Under the pieces are notes generated by a model, which was given only the letters and a program-made list of their open reading frames with translations, searched no databases and had not been told where the DNA came from. 64,000 bases of DNA from Acinetobacter ursingii DSM 16037 = CIP 107286 (GTDB taxonomy: Bacteria; Pseudomonadota; Gammaproteobacteria; Pseudomonadales; Moraxellaceae), in NCBI RefSeq assembly GCF_000368825.1, contig NZ_KB849717.1, positions 852,792 through 916,791 of the forward strand, read 5' to 3'. Of this stretch, positions 35,904 to 42,891 are shown piece by piece. Position 1 is the first letter of the stretch; each line of letters opens with the position of its first letter. A program made the position numbers and the translations under genes.

Positions 35904-36576
35904 AAAGAGATTTAAACCGCGTAAGTCAATGGATTGATCAAAGGCTTAATAGTGCAAACTAAACTTGATAAAACTTGAGATTCTATGCAATTTAGAACTA
36001 CTACGCGCCCGCATGTTTTTTTTGATTTTACTATTTTGCTGTAACGGTTTATTGAGGGATTTTAAACCCTAAATTTGTTATACCTTGTTATACGGATTTA
36101 CCTTGACGTACCTTGACGGAATCAAACAACTATTAAATAGCGATATACCATGTCACATATAGCTTTGAAGTTATTTTAAAGGATTTTCTACTGGTGACTT
36201 GTCAAGGTAACTTTTATATCCTTGTAAAGAGTTTTTTTTGTCTTACGTAGTCTTACGAAATGGCTTATCGTCAAATTAAACGAAAAGCTTGCGCCCTGTA
36301 CATTTAAGCCTATTTTAAAGCTATTGAAAGAGGTGTGATGTAAGGGTAAGTAAAAATACACTCCTATTCATTTTGTGATACGTAGTGATACGAAATGCAC
36401 TTTTTTAGGTTGACGTAGGTGGACAGAATGGGGATTTACTAAAAAGGGCTAAAGCCTTTCTGTACATGGGTTTGAATGGGATTTAATGCTTAATTTTAGT
36501 ACGTGTCGTCAACCTAAATATAAAAATGCTTGTATAGCAAAGTTTACGGCGTTTTTATCGGTCAATTTGACAGTAA
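35904..36576. repeat. Repeat-rich non-coding region with six further 10-bp tandem duplications
   Basis: Sites 3 to 8 are: AAACTTGATA AAACTTGAGA (35961-35980), TTGTTATACC TTGTTATACG (36075-36094), CCTTGACGTA CCTTGACGGA (36101-36120), GTCTTACGTA GTCTTACGAA (36240-36259), GTGATACGTA GTGATACGAA (36375-36394), GGTTGACGTA GGTGGACAGA (36408-36427). The last four share a frame ending ACGTA then ACRRA and AT. Two (GTCTT and GTGAT) are about 135 bp apart. A 12-bp inverted repeat links TTTAGGTTGACG (36404-36415) with its complement at 36507-36518. No gene was found. Confidence 0.65.
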
Positions 36577-36604
36577 AAAAGCTCCTCAAAAATGGGGAGC
36601 TTCA
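36577..36604 (-). terminator. Terminator after the ssb-like gene
   Basis: GCTCCTC (36581-36587) pairs with GGGGAGC (36594-36600). On the minus strand the stem is followed by TTTTTT. It lies directly after the ssb stop at 36608. Confidence 0.75.
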
Positions 36605-36607
36605 TTT

Positions 36608-36934
36608 TTAAAGCAACTGCAATACATCTGCCCTAATCTCTGTTACCTCTCGATCTATGCCGTTTTGATCTTTCCATTTCCGTGTACGCAATGAACCCTC
36701 AATATACGCCTTACTTCCTTTCTTGAGATACTTACTGGCAATCTCAGCCAATCGGTTACTGGTGACGATTCTATGCCATTCTGTGACCTCTTTGCGCTCA
36801 TTGGTGGTTTTGTCTTTCCAATGCTCGGATGTGGCTAGGCTGAATGTGGTAACGCTTCCACCATTGGGAAATTGTTTTGTTTCAGGGTCACGACCTAGAA
36901 CACCCATTAAAATCACTTTGTTGACGTTTGGCAT
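36608..36934 (-). CDS. Single-stranded DNA-binding protein of the element
   Basis: A 108-residue SSB. The start at 36934 gives the standard N-terminus [20 protein letters not shown]; a reading to 37006 runs into the repeat array and is rejected. The OB fold is clear ([44 protein letters not shown] in parts). It ends RADVLQLL, lacking the linker and the acidic DDDIPF-like tail that host SSB uses to recruit repair and replication proteins. It probably acts only in element replication. It lies downstream of the TGTGACA arrays and the DUF927 gene on the same strand. Confidence 0.85.
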   Translation of the reverse strand: MPNVNKVILMGVLGRDPETKQFPNGGSVTTFSLATSEHWKDKTTNERKEVTEWHRIVTSNRLAEIASKYLKKGSKAYIEGSLRTRKWKDQNGIDREVTEIRADVLQLL

Positions 36935-36976
36935 TCTTCTATCTCTTAAAATTATACGGCTATATACTTCTTGTAC

Positions 36977-37232
36977 TGTGACAGGTGTGACAACTGTGAC
37001 AAACAAGATAAGTAATTGTTTTTATTGGCTCATGGGCTTAAAAATCCATGTCACACTTGATTTTTATAACTGTGACAACTGTGACAAACTCCATAGATCA
37101 AGATCATCTGTCACACTTGTCACACCCATGACACACCAAAAAAATGAATACTGTGACAAGAATCAGGGATTAAATAAACATATAAAACAATATCTTATTA
37201 AACCATGTCACACCTGTCACAGTTGTCACACT
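36977..37232. repeat. TGTGACA 9-bp repeat system (candidate replication origin)
   Basis: Twelve copies of a 9-bp unit TGTGACANN lie in both orientations: three tandem forward (36977-37003), one reverse (37048-37056), two forward (37071-37088), two reverse (37109-37126), one forward (37152-37160) and three tandem reverse (37206-37232). The outer blocks are triple and mutually inverted. An AT-rich core with no repeat lies at about 37161-37200. The system fills the gap between the 3' end of the primase/helicase gene and the ssb gene. This layout resembles iteron-type origins of P4-like and plasmid replicons. Confidence 0.7.
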
Positions 37233-37258
37233 CACAAATAGGCTATTCCTGAAAAAAA

Positions 37259-39724
37259 TCAGTTAAATATACTCATTGCCACACTTGAGAAGTGCATCAT
37301 GGTCGGGCGTGTTCCATCAGGTAAATTGCTGCTCACTCGCTTGGTGTACCGCCCATCTTCACAATCAAGCCAACCATATTTTTTTAAAGTTTGCTTAACG
37401 GTATTCTCATTCATGCCTGTACATATCTCACTCTTAAACATCGTGGACGACACAAGATATTGTTTATTGTCTTGGTCATAGTAGCCAACACGGTTGAGAA
37501 TACGCGGACGGATAATTTCACCATCAGGATGTCTTGAGGTAATTAAGTTTTCAAAACGACTTGAGCCATGCGCCTCAAAAAAGGCTTTCACTTGAGAGAG
37601 TATTTCACGCTCTGCATAGTCGCCTTGATATTCAAAGTTATGTAGCCACACATCAAATACCTGTTGCGCCGATCTAAACGCCGTGCCTGCTTTCCATTCT
37701 GTAATGCCTGCTTGTGTTGCTAGTTCACCTGCAACGGCGACCAGTGCAAAGGAACTTGCTACACGGTTGATATGCCCTTGTGTATGATTAGATGTAAGCT
37801 TTGTTTGATACTGCTCAAAAAGGGCTTTGGCTTGCTGTATGCGCTCGGTTTTGTTGGTGGTCAGGTATTTGAGCCATGCCACACCTGCAACGCCATAAAC
37901 CTCTTGTACACGCTCATTTAAAAGGTTGGATTGTTTTGCTCCATCCTCGGCAAAGTCGATACAATCAAATACACCATACTGGGCTTGATCGACATCAATC
38001 TCAATCAAACGGATTTCTTGCCCTAGTTTGGTCTTTTGTCCGTTCTCTTGCATGATGTCTTTGAGGCTGCATTCACCATTAGAAAGGAAATTTAAATCCC
38101 ATCGTTTCAGCTCTCGCATGGCAAGCTGTCGGCTCATGCGTCCTTTGCCAAGTCCATTGGCAAGCATATACACGGTATTGCCTAGTTCTCTGGGATTGGC
38201 AATCTCTCCAATTTCATCCAGTGCCAGAAAGCCATCATTGTGTAGGTGTGCTGTATGCTCTAAGGCGTTGCCTGTGGCTTTCCATGTTCTAAAAAAGGTC
38301 TTGGGATTGCCCCAGACTGAACATGCCAGATAAAGGGCAGTGCTTTTACCCTTTGATGATGTGCCTTTCAGGTGAAAGCCTTTACCTTGTTGTCCCAGTG
38401 GTTTGAGCAATTGCCCTGCAAAGGCAGTCGATAGGGAAAACACAAGCTTACTATGGGCTTGTACTGGCTTGGCTATATCATCACGCCACTGACTTAATGT
38501 TCCCACTTGCTGATAGCGGTTATCCAGTCCATGTGAAGCCTGATAAACCACACTATCGGCATCCTGTGCGCCTATATTTTGATGGGGCAATACATACACA
38601 TCACCATGCCATCCGACACTATCTACACATAAGGCTTTTGTAGTCACTGGATAAGTCATCAGATAACATTGGAATAGCTCTCGCGCTTTTCGATCTGGTG
38701 CAATGGTTACGCCTTGATGGGCTAGGGCTTTTCTCAAGTCTACGCCATCGCCTTGAAATAGCTCCATAGATACCGCCCAACGATGCTCGATGCCTGCATC
38801 ATCTGTCCATACCAGTAAACGCCCCCAGTCATTTGAGGTTCTGTCACTGGTCTTGGCTTTTACCAAAATTGGACTACACACATATCGCTTGTATTCATTG
38901 CCACTTTTATCTTTTTCAACAAAAAATACGCCAGTCTCTAAGATATGAAAGTAACCATCAGCATAACGGTAGGGCTTGGCTAAATGTCCTTTGGGGAGTG
39001 GATCAAGTTTAGGTAATTGCTCAAAGGCTTCATCAAAAAACGCGGTGACTTCTTGCACTGGCTCATCTTTGCATAGCTCAATGAAATACTCGTTTTGGTC
39101 TATCTTGAGATACTGGTTCAATAAACGGACTTTAGTGTTATGTTGGAGCTGTTGGAATGGTTCAAGCTGTATATATTCAGGTCTGACAGGCATAAACAAC
39201 CTGACAAAACCTGACTTTGAAAGCTGATTTATCACAAATTGGATTTGCTCAAAGTCAAAGGCTTTAAGTTCAGTTTGTTTGGCATGACATAGGCTTGGCA
39301 AGATAACCAACACAACCGCATAACCTGTTTGAGCAACTTTAAAAAATGCCTCAAGGGTGTAGGTGATGATAATCGGTTTGTCTTTATCTAGTTCGCCATA
39401 ATAGGCAAAGCCTTTTGCTAATCCATCGGGAATAACAGAAATAGATTGACCATCTTGTAATACGGCACATTGAACAAGCGTTAAATGCTCATCATAGATC
39501 GGCAGAATTAACGGATTTTCATAGTTTACGCCGTTTACTTCGACACTCGATTCATCGACATAGATCGGCTGCAATGGACTGCCGAAACGCTGAATAATGT
39601 CATGCTGTAAATGCTTGGCATCCTCTGGTGATAGTTTCAGACAAGCCGATATAATTTGCTCTGCTGTTGGGTCTACGGCTTGCAGTAAATCGCCAGTGGT
39701 ATCCCATGAAGGTTTGATGTTCAT
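37259..39724 (-). CDS. DUF927-domain primase/helicase of the element
   Basis: An 821-residue replication protein. An N-terminal Toprim-like part (about residues 110-165, with IIITYTLEAFFKVAQ and a hydrophobic VVLVILPS strand) is followed by a DUF927 ATPase: Walker A KGTSSKGKST (about residues 455-464) and Walker B FLALDEIGEI (about 503-512), then the SSB-adjacent C-terminus with a winged-helix-like end (ENTVKQTLKKYGWL). DUF927 proteins occur with satellites and plasmids and are thought to prime and unwind at their own origin. It overlaps the next gene upstream by 4 nt. It probably acts on the repeat array just past its stop. Confidence 0.85.
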   Translation of the reverse strand: MNIKPSWDTTGDLLQAVDPTAEQIISACLKLSPEDAKHLQHDIIQRFGSPLQPIYVDESSVEVNGVNYENPLILPIYDEHLTLVQCAVLQDGQSISVIPDGLAKGFAYYGELDKDKPIIITYTLEAFFKVAQTGYAVVLVILPSLCHAKQTELKAFDFEQIQFVINQLSKSGFVRLFMPVRPEYIQLEPFQQLQHNTKVRLLNQYLKIDQNEYFIELCKDEPVQEVTAFFDEAFEQLPKLDPLPKGHLAKPYRYADGYFHILETGVFFVEKDKSGNEYKRYVCSPILVKAKTSDRTSNDWGRLLVWTDDAGIEHRWAVSMELFQGDGVDLRKALAHQGVTIAPDRKARELFQCYLMTYPVTTKALCVDSVGWHGDVYVLPHQNIGAQDADSVVYQASHGLDNRYQQVGTLSQWRDDIAKPVQAHSKLVFSLSTAFAGQLLKPLGQQGKGFHLKGTSSKGKSTALYLACSVWGNPKTFFRTWKATGNALEHTAHLHNDGFLALDEIGEIANPRELGNTVYMLANGLGKGRMSRQLAMRELKRWDLNFLSNGECSLKDIMQENGQKTKLGQEIRLIEIDVDQAQYGVFDCIDFAEDGAKQSNLLNERVQEVYGVAGVAWLKYLTTNKTERIQQAKALFEQYQTKLTSNHTQGHINRVASSFALVAVAGELATQAGITEWKAGTAFRSAQQVFDVWLHNFEYQGDYAEREILSQVKAFFEAHGSSRFENLITSRHPDGEIIRPRILNRVGYYDQDNKQYLVSSTMFKSEICTGMNENTVKQTLKKYGWLDCEDGRYTKRVSSNLPDGTRPTMMHFSSVAMSIFN

Positions 39725-40026
39725 TGGTCACCCCCTTGTCCTTTCCATTCTATTTCGTATTGTTTTGCTGTTTCTGCATGATAAGCATGACGTTCTTCGG
39801 CAAGGTATGAGTACATATCTAAAGCCGTTTTAAGCTCATCAAAATAGATTGAATCTACACCATTATTTTTTTGTAGTTGTTCACTCAGTCTTACGAAATC
39901 ACGGCGTACACGTTCTAAAGCAGTTTGCATCCAATTCATATCATATTGAGCTAATGATTGAATGTCGTACATATCACCTGAATCATAGGTTTTAGGTGTA
40001 TTTTTAGAATTGATTTGATTAGGCAT
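39721..40026 (-). CDS. Small hypothetical protein coupled to the primase gene
   Basis: 101 residues, largely helical and charged (MNWMQTALERVRRDFVRLSEQ and DELKTALDMYSYLAEERHAYH), so it is a likely coiled-coil or helical-bundle protein. It has no signal peptide. It overlaps the primase gene start by 4 nt and the signal-peptide gene by 8 nt, so it is clearly cotranscribed. A replication accessory role is possible only by position. Family not recognised. Confidence 0.7.
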   Translation of the reverse strand: MPNQINSKNTPKTYDSGDMYDIQSLAQYDMNWMQTALERVRRDFVRLSEQLQKNNGVDSIYFDELKTALDMYSYLAEERHAYHAETAKQYEIEWKGQGGDQ

Positions 40027-40390
40027 GATTGCCTCCTTGTATTTTTGAGTTGAGATTCACGCTAATCTGAGAAATTAGGGTGAGGGGATTCACTCTCGGT
40101 ATACAAGTACCGCCCGACATATTCGCCACGAATGACTTATTTTGTCGTGTCATCCCCTCATAGAGGGATTGCAGCCTTGTGTGCATGGCTGTCATGCTTG
40201 CGCCCTGTTTATGCAAAGATTGAGAGCCTTTGCAGAATTTAGGCACAATAAAACCACAATGACGCTGTGGGGTGACGCTTGTATTTTTCGAGAGGTCTAC
40301 AGCATAAGCGGAATGGCTACAGCTTGCAACGATTAAAACAGCAACCGCCCAGACAAACACCAGTAGCATAAAGTTCTTTAATACTTGCAT
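40019..40390 (-). CDS. Small exported protein of the element
   Basis: 123 residues starting with a convincing signal peptide (MQVLKNFMLLVFVWAVAVL then IVASCSHSAYA-VD). GAGGTGA lies 5 bp before the ATG. The mature part has four Cys in the first half (CGFIVPKFCKG) and a C-terminal segment KSFVANMSGGTCIPRV. It is embedded in the replication operon, overlapping the next gene by 8 nt. An exported protein here is unusual: exclusion, lysis-related or surface functions are possible, none shown. A lipoprotein reading is also possible because ASC occurs at residue 24. Confidence 0.65.
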   Translation of the reverse strand: MQVLKNFMLLVFVWAVAVLIVASCSHSAYAVDLSKNTSVTPQRHCGFIVPKFCKGSQSLHKQGASMTAMHTRLQSLYEGMTRQNKSFVANMSGGTCIPRVNPLTLISQISVNLNSKIQGGNHA

Positions 40391-40399
40391 GGCATCACC

Positions 40400-40768
40400 T
40401 CACTGAATCCGATTGATCTTTAGGTCAGAATTGACATAAACGCCGTCATTGGATAGCCCGACTTGTTGGCGGTTATCTAGCATCCTTAAAAGGCTTTGCT
40501 CGGCTTCCTCAACTGAAATACCAAGATGCTTGGCAATGTCGTCTAAGCTAAACATCGGTTCTCCGTCATCGGTGTACCCGCTTGGTTTAGGCAGTAAATT
40601 AAGTTCCTTTGCCTTTTTGTTCATTTCTTCTTTGATATGTTCGGGTGTGTGATGCAGCGTTAAGAGAAATGCTTGCTCCGTGATGGGGTGGTCATCGCCG
40701 TATTGAGCCACCATGTTTTTATAGTGGTCAAAGGCTTTGAAAAATTCAGGGTCTACATAGTTATTCAT
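40400..40768 (-). CDS. Hypothetical helix-turn-helix-like protein of the element
   Basis: 122 residues; the ATG at 40768 follows GAGGGTT by 6 bp. The C-terminal half contains PMFSLDDIAKHLGISVEEAEQ (helix-turn-helix character, about residues 75-93) and a short strand region VGLSNDGVYVNSDLKI. The first half is helical (AFDHYKNMVAQYGDD). It could be a small regulator. It overlaps the Bro-N protein gene end by 8 nt, so it is expressed from the same transcript. Confidence 0.68.
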   Translation of the reverse strand: MNNYVDPEFFKAFDHYKNMVAQYGDDHPITEQAFLLTLHHTPEHIKEEMNKKAKELNLLPKPSGYTDDGEPMFSLDDIAKHLGISVEEAEQSLLRMLDNRQQVGLSNDGVYVNSDLKINRIQ

Positions 40769-41315
40769 TTGTGTAACCCTCAAACGTCATTTGAATATTT
40801 GTCTTACAAGTGTCAATTCTTAAAGCATTTAAGTGTTTTTCATGCTTACGGCGGTGCATCCCATGACTATGAAATGTGCCTTTTTCTTTGGATAGTTTTT
40901 CTTGCATACATAGGCGGTTTAATTCATCAAAAGCGGTTTGTCTTGCTGAATATGAGCCAGTCTTGCGAATGGTCGGCAACACTTCTGCAAACACCCAGTT
41001 TTGAAAATGGATTGCTTCGGGTTTATTAGATCGGAAAATAATGCGGTAAAGGTTCGGCTCATTGATAAACTTTAGTTTTTGAATACCGCCATTTGTAGGG
41101 GTGTGATAATCCGCCACCCCCTTTGGATCTAATGCACCATGTCGCTTAGGGGGTTCGTTTTTAACGTACTCCCTTTGAATCTGTAATAGATCGGATGATC
41201 TTGAAATATTCAAAACCCTGCATACATCTGTCAAACAAAACCACGGTTCTTGATTGTCATCCAGAACAACTCGAACCGAACTGGATTTAAAATCGAAATG
41301 GGTAACTTGGCTCAT
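40761..41315 (-). CDS. Bro-N domain phage-type antirepressor
   Basis: 184 residues opening MSQVTHFDFKSSSVRVVLDD and continuing EPWFCLTDVCRVLNISRSSD, then INEPNLYRIIFRSNKPEAIHFQNWVFAEVLPTIRKTG (described in parts): this is the Bro-N fold used by phage antirepressors such as Ant and KilA-like proteins. The C-terminal 50 residues are basic and unlike any domain I know (FHSHGMHRRKHEKHL). Antirepressors inactivate a repressor during induction, so this gene may control element excision or replication. It is coupled to both neighbours. Confidence 0.78.
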   Translation of the reverse strand: MSQVTHFDFKSSSVRVVLDDNQEPWFCLTDVCRVLNISRSSDLLQIQREYVKNEPPKRHGALDPKGVADYHTPTNGGIQKLKFINEPNLYRIIFRSNKPEAIHFQNWVFAEVLPTIRKTGSYSARQTAFDELNRLCMQEKLSKEKGTFHSHGMHRRKHEKHLNALRIDTCKTNIQMTFEGYTNE

Positions 41316-41527
41316 ACTGTCACCTCTGCTTTTAGCTCATATCGTGCATGTGTGCCTCTATGGTTCAGGTTCGGCTCGTTATGGGTCACGATGTCATAAC
41401 CTTGCTTGCGTAGGCGGTCAATTACAGCCGAAAGGCGATAACAGTCACATAGCTCTATGGCTTCGGCTTGGCTAATGGTTCTGCCTTGCTTGAGGTGATT
41501 GAGTACGGCGGTTTGATGATTGATCAT
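41312..41527 (-). CDS. Small helix-turn-helix protein of the element
   Basis: 71 residues from the ATG at 41527, chosen because GGAGG lies 7 bp upstream inside the end of the alpA gene. The sequence MINHQTAVLNHLKQGRTISQAEAIELCDCYRLSA reads as a helix-turn-helix domain of the kind attached to phage regulators, followed by a helix (VIDRLRKQGYDIV). A longer start at 41575 is possible. It is coupled to alpA by overlap. Probably a transcription factor of the element. Confidence 0.7.
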   Translation of the reverse strand: MINHQTAVLNHLKQGRTISQAEAIELCDCYRLSAVIDRLRKQGYDIVTHNEPNLNHRGTHARYELKAEVTV

Positions 41528-41529
41528 GA

Positions 41530-41739
41530 TCAAGCCTCCATAGTCGAATGTTGGCTTTTTTGTTGTTTGTGCCATTCCACCAGATCGGCATAATCGAAAT
41601 AGACTGGTGACTGGCGATTGCTGCCGTATTTGTACGGCTTCGGGAATGTTGAATCTTTTAAGGTCAGATTACGCAAGGTATCGCGTGAAATGCTTAAAAG
41701 TTCACAGGCTTGGTTGTAGGTAATTCGGATAGGTTGCAT
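41530..41739 (-). CDS. AlpA-family excisionase/regulator
   Basis: 69 residues starting MQPIRITYNQACELLSISRD and containing TLRNLTLKDSTFPKPYKYG and VYFDYADLVEWHKQQ, the compact MerR-like HTH plus beta-wing of AlpA and excisionase proteins. In CP4-57-type elements AlpA induces the integrase and promotes excision. It is the first of the leftward genes; the 21-bp phased array covers its upstream region, and the integrase gene lies beyond. It is likely to act on that array. Confidence 0.82.
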   Translation of the reverse strand: MQPIRITYNQACELLSISRDTLRNLTLKDSTFPKPYKYGSNRQSPVYFDYADLVEWHKQQKSQHSTMEA

Positions 41740-41799
41740 TTACTTAACTCCATATAACGGCGCTTTATGGAATAAGTATGTTTATGTTTTTAATGGAAA

Positions 41800-41967
41800 A
41801 AAATATAAATTTAAGTGTAAAAAATATGAATTTACAGCATGGAATTATGATTAGTTAGTAGATAAATAATACTTATGAAGATCAAAATATAAATTCTCAT
41901 TAGATAATTATAAATTTGGAAATAAAAACTATAAATTTTCATCGCCAAAATACAAATTTATTTATGA
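41800..41967. repeat. 21-bp periodic AT motif array upstream of alpA
   Basis: A motif TATAAATTT recurs at exact 21-bp steps: 41804 (TATAAATTT), 41825 (TATGAATTT), 41846 (TATGATTAG), 41867 (degenerate), 41888 (TATAAATTC), 41909, 41930 (both TATAAATTT) and 41951 (TACAAATTT). Six of eight phases carry a good copy. The spacing is two helical turns, so all face one side of the DNA. It lies between alpA (from 41739) and the stop of the 261-residue gene, and should contain the leftward promoter. Confidence 0.7.
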
Positions 41968-42747
41968 TTGGTCTGAAAGTGCTTTTTTTATGGCTTCACT
42001 AGCTGACTTTTTAGATTTATCTCTAGTGGTTAGCAGATTGGAATAATATTGAGCTGTTGAGGGTTGTACATTATATTCTCTTCCATATTCTTCTAAGAGC
42101 ATTTCAACTCTTCTAGTTTTTGTTTCATCATCATAACGACCTACATAAACTAAATCATGATGAAGTCTTAAAAGTAGTGCAAATTTTGGGACATAAGACT
42201 GGCTGTCAAGGTCTAAAAAATGAATAAATGGGATATTTCCATTGTTCTTGTTGGATCTTTTACTGTCATTCGGTGTTAAGGAATCTAACTCTTCTTTTAA
42301 GTGACTTGATTGATTTTTATAAAAATTATCATCGTGTTCATAACAGTTTTTTGAGTGATACGCACAGCTATTGTTAATTAAACTATCATCAATATCTAAC
42401 CTCTCATTTTTTAAGTCTTTTAATATCGTATATCGTGCAAATCCTACACAGTCACTAAAAGGGTCGTAATCCCCACCATCTGCGATAAGCCTGATTGTAT
42501 CAATCGGACAGCCATAAAAATCATTATCATTTTGCTCATATTCAACAAGCGTGTATTCATTTTTTAGAATGAGTTTTTTTGTTCTATTTAATATTTGAAT
42601 ATTATTTATAAACCACTGAGCTGCTCTTTCATGAGTCATATTTTCGCAAGTGGCAAAAATCTCTAACAATTCAATGACCGAAATAAATTGTTTTGGAATA
42701 CTGTCTACATCTTCATTTGCACCAATCAAAATCGCCTCCCACAGCAT
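41962..42747 (-). CDS. Hypothetical cargo-position protein beside the integrase
   Basis: About 261 residues from the ATG at 42747. The start is unsure: a TTG at 42729 has GGGAGG 5 bp upstream. It has no signal peptide or membrane segment. A helical N-terminal half (ISVIELLEIFATCENMTHER) is followed by NDNDFYGCPIDTIRLIADGG, two short Cys/His spots (CAYHSKNCYEHDD), and a Lys-rich end. I do not recognise the family. Its slot next to the integrase is where satellites often carry cargo or defence genes, so a defence or nuclease role is conceivable but not shown. Confidence 0.65.
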   Translation of the reverse strand: MLWEAILIGANEDVDSIPKQFISVIELLEIFATCENMTHERAAQWFINNIQILNRTKKLILKNEYTLVEYEQNDNDFYGCPIDTIRLIADGGDYDPFSDCVGFARYTILKDLKNERLDIDDSLINNSCAYHSKNCYEHDDNFYKNQSSHLKEELDSLTPNDSKRSNKNNGNIPFIHFLDLDSQSYVPKFALLLRLHHDLVYVGRYDDETKTRRVEMLLEEYGREYNVQPSTAQYYSNLLTTRDKSKKSASEAIKKALSDQS

Positions 42748-42891
42748 CCCCAAAAAATGCTAAGTCAACATATTGGGTATATGCTTTCGGATGCCTCCTA
42801 GGCTTAGCAACTTTATAATAATGGATATTCAGGCATATTTCAGCATGTGAAAGAATGAAGTACGTTAAATGTTGTCGCGCTGTATCATCAA

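Noticed and set aside
36338..36343. ATG TAA minigene after AAAGAGGTG
   Set aside because: Resembles a phage bar-type minigene, but one instance with poor spacing is not enough evidence.
36723..37241. 172-codon plus-strand open frame across the TGTGACA repeats
   Set aside because: It is antisense to the ssb gene, follows the repeats, has no ribosome site and no protein-like composition.
39198..39217. Ninth 10-bp tandem duplication, AACCTGACAA AACCTGACTT, inside the DUF927 gene
   Set aside because: It resembles site 2 of the dispersed series, but lies within coding sequence and can be explained by chance codon repetition.
41800..41967. Possible CRISPR array
   Set aside because: The regular 21-bp spacing comes from one short AT-rich motif; there are no long conserved repeats with unique spacers and no cas genes anywhere in the window.
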